A DNA stretch of 64,000 nt from positions 1,470,169 through 1,534,168 of the forward strand of contig NZ_LMUE01000002.1 in NCBI RefSeq assembly GCF_009766065.1, written 5' to 3'. Shown here piece by piece: positions 43,865 through 52,455 of the stretch. This DNA is from Dyella sp. S184 (lineage in GTDB: Bacteria > Pseudomonadota > Gammaproteobacteria > Xanthomonadales > Rhodanobacteraceae). Positions within the stretch are counted from its first letter, which is position 1. Each line of letters opens with the position of its first letter. Made by a program: the position numbers and the translations under genes. The notes beneath the pieces are model-generated. The model ran no database searches. It was not told where the DNA came from and was given only the letters and a program-made list of their open reading frames with translations.

Positions 43865-44935
43865 TCAGGGCGCCGGCATCCGTCTGGCCAGCCGGTACTC
43901 GTGCATCAGGCGCGCCACCAGCTCGGCCGCCGGCTGAGGGCGTACCAAGCCAGCGGCCTGCCCGCACCATTCGGACAGCAGGTCGCTCCGCCCGGCGGCA
44001 GCAGCAGCCCGGCGCAATGGTGCGGTGAGCGCGTTCAGCACTGGATACGGCAGTCCCTGCGCGGCTTCCGGCATGGCCTGGACAAAACGGTTGCGCAAGC
44101 CCCGGGCGGCGCGCCCGGAGAAACCCCGGATGGTGGTGACCTGGTGTTCCTCGACCCGAGGCAGATCCTGCTTCCACGCCTCGGCCGCCGAAGATTCCGG
44201 GCAGGCAAGGAAAGCGGTACCCAGCTGGCTGGCCGCCGCACCGAGGATTTCCGCTGCAAGCATGCCGCGGCCATCCATGATGCCGCCGGCGGCAATCACC
44301 GGAACATCCCCCAGCGCGCGCACGGTAAGCGGCAGCAGGGCGAACAGGCCGATCATGGCGTCCTCGGCCTCGTGCAGGAAGGTGCCGCGATGGCCACCAG
44401 CCTCGGCGCCCTGCACGCAGACGGCATCCGCGCCGCCTTCGGCCCAGGCGCGCGCTTCGGCCACCGTGGTGGCGGTGCCGATCACGTAAATGTCGCGCTG
44501 GCGCAGCTCGCGCAACTGCGCCGGACTGATCACGCCGAATGCAAAACTCGCCACCGCCGGGCGTGCCTCGCACAGGGCGGCGAATTGATCGGAAAAACGC
44601 GGCGCCCAGCGTGTCGGCAGGTTGGTGCGGACATCGAGACCTTCCTGCGCCATCAGCGCATCGAGTTGCTCGCGCGCCTTCGCCACGGCCGCCATGTCGG
44701 CCTCGAATTCATCCGGCAGCACGAACAGGCCGATCGCGTAAGGCTGGTCGCCCAGTGCGCGTATCTGCGCCGCCTGATCGAGGATCGCCTGCGGCTCGAG
44801 ATAACCGGCACCCAGCGAACCCAGTCCGCCCGCATTCGATACGGACGCTACCAGGGCTGGTGGCGTCGAGCCGGACATCGGCGCCTGGATCAGCGGATGC
44901 TCGATGCCGATGCGACTGGCGAAGGGCGAGTTCAT
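43865..44935 (-). CDS. Nitronate monooxygenase-like flavoprotein
   Basis: 356-residue FMN TIM-barrel of the NMO/2-nitropropane dioxygenase family, which oxidises toxic nitronates. Segments: [47 protein letters not shown]. Some relatives are enoyl-ACP reductase-like, but length and motifs favour NMO. First gene of the block between rsfS and nadD; start [10 protein letters not shown] by alignment. Confidence 0.87.
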   Translation of the reverse strand: MNSPFASRIGIEHPLIQAPMSGSTPPALVASVSNAGGLGSLGAGYLEPQAILDQAAQIRALGDQPYAIGLFVLPDEFEADMAAVAKAREQLDALMAQEGLDVRTNLPTRWAPRFSDQFAALCEARPAVASFAFGVISPAQLRELRQRDIYVIGTATTVAEARAWAEGGADAVCVQGAEAGGHRGTFLHEAEDAMIGLFALLPLTVRALGDVPVIAAGGIMDGRGMLAAEILGAAASQLGTAFLACPESSAAEAWKQDLPRVEEHQVTTIRGFSGRAARGLRNRFVQAMPEAAQGLPYPVLNALTAPLRRAAAAAGRSDLLSEWCGQAAGLVRPQPAAELVARLMHEYRLARRMPAP

Positions 44936-45057
44936 GCGTGATGGCCTGCAACGGATGGATGCCAAGTATCCGCTGTCGCCGGGTCTGGAAGAAGTGAAGC
45001 AGTGCCGCCGGCGGAGCGCCGCCATAGCGACACCTTCGCCAGCGGCCATGGGACTTC

Positions 45058-45351
45058 TCAGCCGCCGGAGCTCATCGCACTGTCGTCCTTCTTCATCGAG
45101 TCTTTTTTCATCGCATCGGACTTCATGGCGGCGGGCTTCATGGCGTCCGTGTGCATCATGTTCGACTTCGATGCGTCCATCTTCATCGAGCCGGACTTCA
45201 TCGAATCAGATTTCATGGGCGCCTTCTGCATGGCGTCGTGCGACATCGTCGTGCTGGCACTGGCGGGCATCGCGTCCTGGGCAAACACGGCCGTGGTAGC
45301 CAGGCCGCAGGTCATGGCAGTAGCGAGAAGAAAGGCAGCGGGTGCGTTCAT
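45058..45351 (-). CDS. Secreted pentapeptide MxKDx-repeat protein
   Basis: 97 residues: signal peptide (about 1-24, ending FAQ), then a low-complexity chain of five-residue units such as MKSDS-MKSGS-MKMDA and MKKDS-MKKDD. This is the MxKDx repeat family, function unknown. Rich in Met, Lys, Ser and Asp; Met-rich chains can bind copper, but that is not shown here. GGG is 9-10 bases before the ATG. Confidence 0.85.
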   Translation of the reverse strand: MNAPAAFLLATAMTCGLATTAVFAQDAMPASASTTMSHDAMQKAPMKSDSMKSGSMKMDASKSNMMHTDAMKPAAMKSDAMKKDSMKKDDSAMSSGG

Positions 45352-45444
45352 CGGAGTGGCCCTTGAAAGAGAAGGAAAGAGGACGCTGATACCGTCCCGC
45401 CGATTCATTCGCCGCCCGTTTGCCGACGGTTACATCGTGCCGGC

Positions 45445-46155
45445 CTAGCCACCGCCCAGCCCGGCCACGATATTCACCGTGATCGCGATGATGAACACGT
45501 TGAAGAAGAACGCGATCACGCTGTGCAGCAACGCAACGCGACGCAGGTAACGGCTGGTGATCTGCACGTCGGAAACCTGGAACGTCATGCCGATCACGAT
45601 CGCGAAATAGGCGAAATCCCAGTAATCCGGTTCTGCAGTGTCTGGGAAATCCAGTCCGGAGTGCTTGTCGCCGAAATCGCCATAGAAGCCATGCGCGTAG
45701 TGCATCGCGAACATGGTGTTGAGGAACAGCCAACTCAGCACCACGCTGAGCGCGCCGACCCCGATCGCCAGCGCACCGCCTGCCTTGGCCGCATGCAACT
45801 CATTGCTCAACGCCACCAGCACCACAGTCGACAGCACCACGCCACTCCACAGGACGCCCCAGCGCCCGGTGTCCTGCTCCCGCGCCTGGCTGCGCATACT
45901 CGTCGGCGAGGCCTGATTGAACATCCGCGCCAGAATGCCCAGAAACACCAGGGCACCCAAGTCGAACCCCAGCAATATCGCGATGGTTGGCCGCAATCCG
46001 CCTGCCACCAGCAACGCACTGGTGATGATGAAGATCGTCAATGACACGATCATTCGCGGTCGGACTTTGATGAAATGAAATGGCCGCCAACGGCGTTTCC
46101 TGGGCCGGGACTGTGCGGCTACGTTTGCATCATCGGATGGGGATGCGTTGCTCAT
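45445..46155 (-). CDS. DUF1345 membrane protein
   Basis: 236 residues with about five membrane helices and the DUF1345 segment DFAYFAIVIGMTFQVSDVQI. An acidic, aromatic loop (HYAHGFYGDFGDKHSGLDFP) lies before it. Function unknown; similar proteins are annotated only as inner-membrane. Confidence 0.85.
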   Translation of the reverse strand: MSNASPSDDANVAAQSRPRKRRWRPFHFIKVRPRMIVSLTIFIITSALLVAGGLRPTIAILLGFDLGALVFLGILARMFNQASPTSMRSQAREQDTGRWGVLWSGVVLSTVVLVALSNELHAAKAGGALAIGVGALSVVLSWLFLNTMFAMHYAHGFYGDFGDKHSGLDFPDTAEPDYWDFAYFAIVIGMTFQVSDVQITSRYLRRVALLHSVIAFFFNVFIIAITVNIVAGLGGG

Positions 46156-46286
46156 GCATACCACCACGCGGACGCCGCGAACGGCAACACCGTCATGGTA
46201 GCCATAGATGGATCATCACATTGAAGCACGCAACCTCCGAAATGTCCGGCTCGGCGACCGGCAACAGGGCGATGATAGCGGGAGTT

Positions 46287-46562
46287 TCACCGGCACAAAT
46301 CCTGATACTCCGGATGCCGCGTGATCCATACCGAGGCATACGAACAGGCCGGCACCACCTTCCAGCCTTCGGCACGCGCCGTATCCATGGCTGCCTGCAC
46401 CAGCGCCGAGGCGATGCCGCGTCCGCCCACTTCACTCTGCACCCCGGTGTGGGTGATCGTCAGCACGCCACCCACCAGGGTGTAGTCGAGTTCGCAATGC
46501 ACGCCGTCCACCTGCGTTTCGAAGCGATGCGCAGCGCGATCGTGATGAATGGCAAACGACAT
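46287..46562 (-). CDS. Small GNAT-fold acetyltransferase (YidJ/YjdJ-like, COG2388)
   Basis: 91 residues. Motif [18 protein letters not shown] with the C-terminal [20 protein letters not shown] is characteristic of the COG2388 family. GGAG lies eight bases before the ATG. Divergent from osmC with 151 bases between. Confidence 0.87.
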   Translation of the reverse strand: MSFAIHHDRAAHRFETQVDGVHCELDYTLVGGVLTITHTGVQSEVGGRGIASALVQAAMDTARAEGWKVVPACSYASVWITRHPEYQDLCR

Positions 46563-46713
46563 GCGATCTCCGACACGGACATGACAAGCGCTAAGCATAC
46601 GGCCTGCTGGCGGTAATCGGAGGTGAAGCCGACTCGCCGATCCCTTCGCGCGGCCTGCATGAGCCAACCACCACACTGCCCGCTGGTCCACTACCGTCTC
46701 GCAGGAGAATCCC

Positions 46714-47139
46714 ATGAAGAAATCCGCATCCGCCCACTGGTCCGGCGGCATCAAGGACGGCCAAGGCAGCATCTCGACCGAAACCGGCGTGTTGCGCGAG
46801 GCGCCGTATGGCTTCAAGTCCCGCTTCGAGGACGGCCCCGGCACCAACCCGGAAGAATTGATTGCTGCCGCGCATGCCGGCTGCTATTCGATGGCACTCT
46901 CGCTCGGGCTCGGCAACGCCGGACTCACCGCCGACAGCATCGATACCAAGGCGGTGGTGACGCTGGACAAGGATGGCGACGGCTTCTCGATCACGGCCGT
47001 GCAGCTCACCTGCAAGGCCAAGGTGCCCGGCACGGATGCGGCCACGTTTGCAAAGATCGCACAGGCGACCAAAGAAGGCTGTCCCGTCTCCAAGGTGCTC
47101 AAGGCCGCCATCACGCTGGATGCGACGCTGGATACGTGA
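46714..47139 (+). CDS. osmC: OsmC-family peroxiredoxin
   Basis: 141-residue thiol peroxidase acting on organic hydroperoxides. The two redox cysteines are Cys57 ([12 protein letters not shown]) and Cys123 (EGCPVSKVL), an OsmC rather than Ohr layout. AGGAG is eight bases before the ATG. Confidence 0.94.
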   Translation: MKKSASAHWSGGIKDGQGSISTETGVLREAPYGFKSRFEDGPGTNPEELIAAAHAGCYSMALSLGLGNAGLTADSIDTKAVVTLDKDGDGFSITAVQLTCKAKVPGTDAATFAKIAQATKEGCPVSKVLKAAITLDATLDT

Positions 47140-47186
47140 AACACCTTATCGGCGGCATGGGCGTGGAGCCACGTTAGACTTGGCGC

Positions 47187-48131
47187 ATGCCCTCGCCGCC
47201 GAATTTCCTCACCCGTATCGCCCGCGAACCGATCCGCCCGTTGCGCGCCGCGATCCGGCATTGGGTGCTCAGCGCCTTCCCGCGCGCCCAAACCGGCAGC
47301 ATCGATTACGACCATCCGCACGGCGATCCGGGCCTGTTCGGGCCGGACAGCGCGACCTGGCGCGTGCACTCGGATTTCCCCGGCATGCTGGCCGGGGGCC
47401 TGGCCGCACTGACCTTGCAGACCCTGCATCCGCTGGCGTTGGCCGGCGTGTGGGATCACTCCAATTTCCGCGGCGACCTGCTCGGGCGTTTGCGTCGGAC
47501 CACCGCGTTTGTCGGTGGTACCACCTACGCACCACGCGCGCAGACCGAGGCGCTGATCGAACATGTGCGGCAGATCCACACACACATCACCGGCCATGCT
47601 GAAGATGGACGTCCATATGCCGCGGACGATCCCGCGCTGCTGACCTGGGTACATGTCACCGAGGCGTACAGCTTCCTGCAGGGTTATCGCCGCTACAGCC
47701 ATGCCACCCTTCCGGCGGATGCGGCCGATCGCTATTACGACGAGGTGCGGCGGATTGCCGAAGCGCTGGGCGCCCGCGCGGTACCCGCCTCGGAACAGGC
47801 CGTCAACGACTACTTCCAGCGCATCCAGCCCGAACTGGCCTATACAGAACGCTCGCGCGTGGTACTCGAACTGCTGGCGCAGGTACGTCTGCCGGTACCG
47901 GCGGCGGGACTGTCGCGCGATCTGTTCCTGCACGCCGGCGCTGCCCTGCTGCCGGAATGGGCGACAGAACTGCTCGGCCGCACACCATGGCAGCAGCGCC
48001 AGGCACGACTGGCGGCCCACGCGCTGTGGACCGTCGCGCCGGTCTTTCGCGCCGCACTGAAGGACGGCATCGCCAGCCGCGCCTGCCGGCGCATGGACGT
48101 GCCAGTGGAGCAGTTGCAGCACTGGGCGTAG
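47187..48131 (+). CDS. Oxygenase MpaB/DUF2236-family protein
   Basis: 314 residues. The family motifs WRVHSDFPGMLAGGLAALTL, LQTLHPLALAGVWDHSNF and HVRQIHTHITG are present, then LLTWVHVTEAYSFLQGYRRY, in which the His may bind haem b as in rubber oxygenase Lcp. Bacterial substrates are mostly unknown. A strong hairpin follows its stop. Confidence 0.82.
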   Translation: MPSPPNFLTRIAREPIRPLRAAIRHWVLSAFPRAQTGSIDYDHPHGDPGLFGPDSATWRVHSDFPGMLAGGLAALTLQTLHPLALAGVWDHSNFRGDLLGRLRRTTAFVGGTTYAPRAQTEALIEHVRQIHTHITGHAEDGRPYAADDPALLTWVHVTEAYSFLQGYRRYSHATLPADAADRYYDEVRRIAEALGARAVPASEQAVNDYFQRIQPELAYTERSRVVLELLAQVRLPVPAAGLSRDLFLHAGAALLPEWATELLGRTPWQQRQARLAAHALWTVAPVFRAALKDGIASRACRRMDVPVEQLQHWA

Positions 48132-48135
48132 ATCC

Positions 48136-48168
48136 GTTCCCGGACATGCCTCCAGCATGTCCGGGAAC
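48136..48168 (+). terminator. Perfect 14-bp hairpin after the MpaB-family gene
   Basis: GTTCCCGGACATGC and GCATGTCCGGGAAC pair around CTCCA, five bases past the stop. No T-run, so a terminator or 3' stabiliser. Confidence 0.7.
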
Positions 48169-48243
48169 CGCTGCATTGCGCCCGGCATTGACAGCTCCGC
48201 CCTATCGGCTAACGTCGACTAGATACGTCAGCCAGGGGCGCCT

Positions 48244-50121
48244 GTGGCAACACTCATTCCGACCCGCAACAGTTGCCTGCCACGCATGACCGGCGGCGAG
48301 AAACGCTTTTCCGAACGACTGGAACAGAAACTCGAGGACGATTACCTGCTGTGGTACGACGTGCCGATCGGGTTGAAGCAACAGCGCCCGGATTTCGTGG
48401 TGTTCCATCCGCGCCGCGGCATGCTGGTGCTGGAGGTGAAGGACTGGAAGGCGGACACCATCCGTCACGCCGACAGCACCCAGTTCACCCTGGTCACCGA
48501 GCGCGGCCTGGTCAAGGAAAACAACCCGCTACTGCAGGCCCGTGCGTATGCACTGGAAATCGGCGTGGTGCTGGAGCGCGATCCTGCACTGCGTCATCCG
48601 CCGTCCAGCCGTCATGCCGGCAAGCTGGTGATGCCGTGGGCATACGGCGTGGTGCTGGCCAACATCAGCCGCCAGCAGTTCGTCGATGGCGACCTCGAAG
48701 TGGTGATTCCCGGGCACCTGGCGATCTGCCGCGACGAGATTTATGAAACGGTCGATTCCGAAGCCTTCCAGGAAAAGCTGTGGGCGATGTTCCCGCAGGT
48801 ATTCCCCACTGCCCTGACCCTGCCGCAGATCGACCGGGTGCGCTGGCACCTGTTTCCGGAAATCCGCGTGGCGCCGGGCGAGGGCCAGTTCGGTCTGTTC
48901 GACAGCAGCGCGACCGGCGTGACCAAGTCGCTGGAAATCCCCGACCTGGTCAAGGTAATGGACGCGCAGCAGGAGCAGCTGGCGCGTTCGCTCGGTGACG
49001 AGCACCGGATCATCCACGGCGTTGCCGGCTCCGGCAAGACGATGATCCTCGGTTTCCGCGCGATGCAGCTGGCGCGCGAGCTGTCCAAACCGATTCTGGT
49101 GCTCTGCTACAACAAGACACTGGCGGCGCGGCTAGATCAGCTGATCGGCGAGCGCGGCCTCAGCGAGAAAGTGCAGGTCTACAACTTCCACAAGTGGTGC
49201 CGGAAGATGCTCACCGCCTACCATGTCGAACTGCCGGAGCAAGGCAGCAAGGACTTCTTCGAACAGATGGTGCAGCGGGTGATCGATGGCGTCGAGCGCG
49301 GCCAGATCCCGCGTTTCCAGTACGGTGCGGTGCTGGTCGACGAGGGTCACGATTTCGAGCCGGACTGGTACAAACTGATCGTGCAGATGATCGACCCCAG
49401 CACCAACTCGCTGCTGGTGCTGTATGACGATGCGCAGAACATCAACAGCAGCACCAACCGGCGCAAGTTCACCTGGAAAAGCCTCGGTGTGCAGGCACAG
49501 GGTCGCACCACCATCCTCAAGCTCAACTATCGCAACACGCTGGAGATCCTTTCGGTCGCCCGTGCATTCGCCAGCGAACTGCTCGATGCGCAGGCCGGTG
49601 AGGACGATGGCGTGCCGCTGATCGCACCGGAAAGTGCAGGGCGGCGCGGTGCAGTACCTGAGCTGATCCGCGCTGACAGTGCCAGCGCGGAACTCGCCAC
49701 CCTGGTCAGCCAGATCCGTGACGAACTGGCGCATGGCCGTCACCTTGATGACATTGCGGTGATCTACCGTTTCAACTGGCAGGGCGAGAAGCTGCGCGCC
49801 GCGCTGGAACAGGCCGATTTCGCCTGCCGTCTCGCCGACGACAAGGGTGGCAAGGGCTCACTATTCCTGGTCAAGGACAGCGTAAAGCTGATCAGCATGC
49901 ACTCCAGCAAGGGTCTGGAATTCCCGCTGGTGATCATTCCCCACCTCGGCCAGATGCCCAAGGCCGGCGAAGACGAGGCGCATGAAGCGCGCCTGCTGTA
50001 CGTGGCGATGACCCGCGCCACCGAACGGCTGGTGCTGATCCATCACGAGGATTCGGTCTTCAGCAAACGTATCCGCGATTCGATCAATGACGTGCAGGGG
50101 CAGCTGGCCAGTAGTGTTTGA
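48244..50121 (+). CDS. NERD nuclease-SF1 (UvrD/Rep-like) helicase fusion
   Basis: 625 residues in two parts. The N-terminal NERD domain (about 15-170) has the PD-(D/E)xK pattern Asp50, Glu64, Lys66 (RPDFVVF...VLEVKDW) and NPLLQ. The SF1 helicase part has Walker A GVAGSGKT at 259-266, Walker B LVDEGHDF at 364-371, MHSSKGLEF and YVAMTRAT. It probably cuts or processes DNA coupled to unwinding, in repair or in defence against foreign DNA; no partner gene is near. Start GTG with AGGGG seven bases upstream. Confidence 0.9.
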   Translation: MATLIPTRNSCLPRMTGGEKRFSERLEQKLEDDYLLWYDVPIGLKQQRPDFVVFHPRRGMLVLEVKDWKADTIRHADSTQFTLVTERGLVKENNPLLQARAYALEIGVVLERDPALRHPPSSRHAGKLVMPWAYGVVLANISRQQFVDGDLEVVIPGHLAICRDEIYETVDSEAFQEKLWAMFPQVFPTALTLPQIDRVRWHLFPEIRVAPGEGQFGLFDSSATGVTKSLEIPDLVKVMDAQQEQLARSLGDEHRIIHGVAGSGKTMILGFRAMQLARELSKPILVLCYNKTLAARLDQLIGERGLSEKVQVYNFHKWCRKMLTAYHVELPEQGSKDFFEQMVQRVIDGVERGQIPRFQYGAVLVDEGHDFEPDWYKLIVQMIDPSTNSLLVLYDDAQNINSSTNRRKFTWKSLGVQAQGRTTILKLNYRNTLEILSVARAFASELLDAQAGEDDGVPLIAPESAGRRGAVPELIRADSASAELATLVSQIRDELAHGRHLDDIAVIYRFNWQGEKLRAALEQADFACRLADDKGGKGSLFLVKDSVKLISMHSSKGLEFPLVIIPHLGQMPKAGEDEAHEARLLYVAMTRATERLVLIHHEDSVFSKRIRDSINDVQGQLASSV

Positions 50122-50190
50122 TCAGGCACGACACAGGAAGGGCCTTCACGTCCGCTTGGGGATTCGCGAAAACTTCTTTCAGCTCGCGAT

Positions 50191-50838
50191 TTAACGACGG
50201 TATGGCGCCAACAATCCCGGATCGTCGAACAGCCCCTCCGGCAGCAGATAGCGTGGGTCGCGCCCTTCAACGAGCAGTTCGCGGATGCGCGTGGCAGAGA
50301 TTTCCAGCGGGGTGACTGCCAGCTCGATCAGCTTGCCGGCGCCCGTATGGCGCAACGCAGCGGCATGCTGCACGCGCCGGTTTGCGACCACCTGCTGCAG
50401 CTCATCCGGAAACCCGGCTTCCACGCCCGGCCGGCTCAGTACGCCGATATGCGCCACCTCGAACAGCTCGCGCCAGCGATGCCAGCCCGGCAGTCCGGCG
50501 AACGCATCGGCACCGATCAGCAGCACCAGCGGACGCTCGCCCTGTTCCGCGCGCAGCTCGATCAGGGTATCGATCGTGTAGGACGGCCCGCTGCGTTCCA
50601 GCTCACGGGTATCCAGCGTCAGACGTGATTGTCCCTGCAGCGCAGCGCGCAGCATCGCCACACGCTGCACAGCCGAGGCCATCGGCGGCGCTCGATGCGG
50701 CGGCACGCTGGCCGGCATCAGCCGCACTTCCGCGTCGAGCAGCTCGGACGCCTCCCACGCCACACTGAGGTGGCCCAGATGCACCGGGTCGAAGGTGCCA
50801 CCGAAGATGGCGAGCGGTTTGATTGTTGTCTGTGGCAA
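50191..50838 (-). CDS. nadD: Nicotinate-nucleotide adenylyltransferase
   Basis: Forms deamido-NAD from nicotinate mononucleotide and ATP; 215 residues. Signature GGTFDPVHLGH near residue 14, SATRIREL near the C-terminus. Same strand as holA, 49 bases away. Normally followed by rsfS, but here the accessory block begins. A short palindromic hairpin (50164-50189) lies just past the stop. Confidence 0.97.
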   Translation of the reverse strand: MPQTTIKPLAIFGGTFDPVHLGHLSVAWEASELLDAEVRLMPASVPPHRAPPMASAVQRVAMLRAALQGQSRLTLDTRELERSGPSYTIDTLIELRAEQGERPLVLLIGADAFAGLPGWHRWRELFEVAHIGVLSRPGVEAGFPDELQQVVANRRVQHAAALRHTGAGKLIELAVTPLEISATRIRELLVEGRDPRYLLPEGLFDDPGLLAPYRR

Positions 50839-50887
50839 GAGCCTTACCCCTCCCCGACCCTCCCCTGCTGGCAGGGAAAGGAGATTG

Positions 50888-51898
50888 TCATGCCAGCGCC
50901 TTGGCCGCGCGCGGTTCGGCGATCGCGGCGATCAACCGCTCGGCCTCTTGCCATGGGTTGCCGGTCTCACGACCCTTGACCATGCGGTCGATGCGTGAAG
51001 CACGAGCGAGGCATTGCAGCCAGTGATCCCGCGGCGCACGACGCAACGCCTGGCGGAACAAAGTCTCGCGCGCCTGCCATAGATGTTCGGCGCGGAACTG
51101 GGCCGCAAGGTCATGCGCGTTGGCGAGGCGCAGTGCCAGTTGCAGTTGATTGACCAGCCAGCCCATCAACGCGAGCAATTCGTCGCCTTCGGAACGCAGC
51201 CCGGCGAGGATGCGCAACGCGCGCGCGCCGTCGCCGACGAAGGCGGCATCAGTGAGCTTGAACACATCGTAGCGGGCACTATCGGCGACCAGATTTTCCA
51301 TCTCGGTCGCATCGATGCGACCCTGCCGGTGCAAGATGGCGAGCTTGTCGATTTCCTGCGCGGCAGCCAGCAGGTTGCCTTCGACGCGCTCGGCGAGCAA
51401 AGCGATCGCATCGGGCGTGGCGGACAGCCCGCGCGAGGCTAGCCGTGCACCGATCCACGCACCCCATTCGTTCGGGCGTGGCGCGTTGAACACCACCATC
51501 GTGCCGCTGGCGTCGAGCTTCTTGCTCCACGCACCATCGTGCTTGCTGCTCCACTCCATCGCGGTGACCAACAGGGTGACATCCGGCGGCGGATCGGCGC
51601 AGAACGCGTTGATCGCCTTGGCGCCATCGATGCCAGGGCGGCCGGTAGGCAGGCGCAGGTCGATCAGCCGGCGGGTGGCGAACAGCGACATGCCGGCTGC
51701 GGAACGCGCCAGATCATCCCAGTCGAAATGCTGGGTGACGTCAATCACCTCGCGTTCGCTGTAGCCAAGTTTCTTCGCCTGCGCGCGCAGTGCGTCGGCG
51801 GCCTCCAGCACCAGTAGCTCCTCGCCGGCGAGCAGGTATACCGACGCCAGGCGGTCAGCCGCCAACGCCTTCTGCCACTGGCCGGAACTGAGCGGCAT
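50888..51898 (-). CDS. holA: DNA polymerase III delta subunit
   Basis: Clamp-loader subunit that opens the sliding clamp; 336 residues, with the N-terminal AAA+-like fold (VYLLAGEELLVLEAADALR) and C-terminal collar. Its ATG overlaps the lptE stop (ATGA), so translation is coupled. Confidence 0.94.
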   Translation of the reverse strand: MPLSSGQWQKALAADRLASVYLLAGEELLVLEAADALRAQAKKLGYSEREVIDVTQHFDWDDLARSAAGMSLFATRRLIDLRLPTGRPGIDGAKAINAFCADPPPDVTLLVTAMEWSSKHDGAWSKKLDASGTMVVFNAPRPNEWGAWIGARLASRGLSATPDAIALLAERVEGNLLAAAQEIDKLAILHRQGRIDATEMENLVADSARYDVFKLTDAAFVGDGARALRILAGLRSEGDELLALMGWLVNQLQLALRLANAHDLAAQFRAEHLWQARETLFRQALRRAPRDHWLQCLARASRIDRMVKGRETGNPWQEAERLIAAIAEPRAAKALA

Positions 51899-52455
51899 CA
51901 GTGCGTGCTGGCGGCGCTCGCCGGTACGGCCAGCCCGTGTTTGCCGGCGGCCTGCAGGCGGAACAGGATCGCCTGCACCATGTCGTCGTTGAGGCTGTGC
52001 TGTATCTGCTGGATTTGCGAGGCATTGCCGATGGTGTCGGTAGCGTCGTAACTGAATTCGCGCGACATGTTGATGTTCTGCTGCGGTATCAGCACTTGAC
52101 CATCGGCTCCGGCCACGTTGAACTGCACCTGGTAGTGCACTGAATACTCAGTGATGCGCACATACCCACTGTTGGTCAGCGAGTCGGTACCAAACGCCGC
52201 CACCGGTACGTTCAGCTCCGCAATACCCGGACCACCCTTGTCCTCGACGGTGACGCCGGAAACCTCCAGCGCGCGCGAAAGCATGCGCGGGAACTCGCCA
52301 CCACCGGTGACGGTGAGATGGATCTTCTGCATCGATGGCGGTAACGCCACGCTCCCGCGCAAATGGAAACCGCACGCGGCCAGCGCAAGTGCCGACATCA
52401 ACAGCAGCGAAGCTTGGAACAGGCGGCCTGCTTTCATGAAGCTCATGGATTTCAT
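51898..52455 (-). CDS. lptE: LPS-assembly lipoprotein LptE
   Basis: Outer-membrane lipoprotein that plugs LptD and delivers LPS to the surface; 185 residues. Lipobox ALAAC followed by [11 protein letters not shown], the conserved start of mature LptE. Overlaps leuS by four bases (ATGA), and holA in the same way, so leuS-lptE-holA are coupled. Confidence 0.94.
   Translation of the reverse strand: MKSMSFMKAGRLFQASLLLMSALALAACGFHLRGSVALPPSMQKIHLTVTGGGEFPRMLSRALEVSGVTVEDKGGPGIAELNVPVAAFGTDSLTNSGYVRITEYSVHYQVQFNVAGADGQVLIPQQNINMSREFSYDATDTIGNASQIQQIQHSLNDDMVQAILFRLQAAGKHGLAVPASAASTH

Noticed and set aside
43779..50190. Genomic island or prophage with attachment sites
   Set aside because: No integrase, tRNA or direct repeats at the edges and no obvious base-composition shift; kept only as an accessory block.
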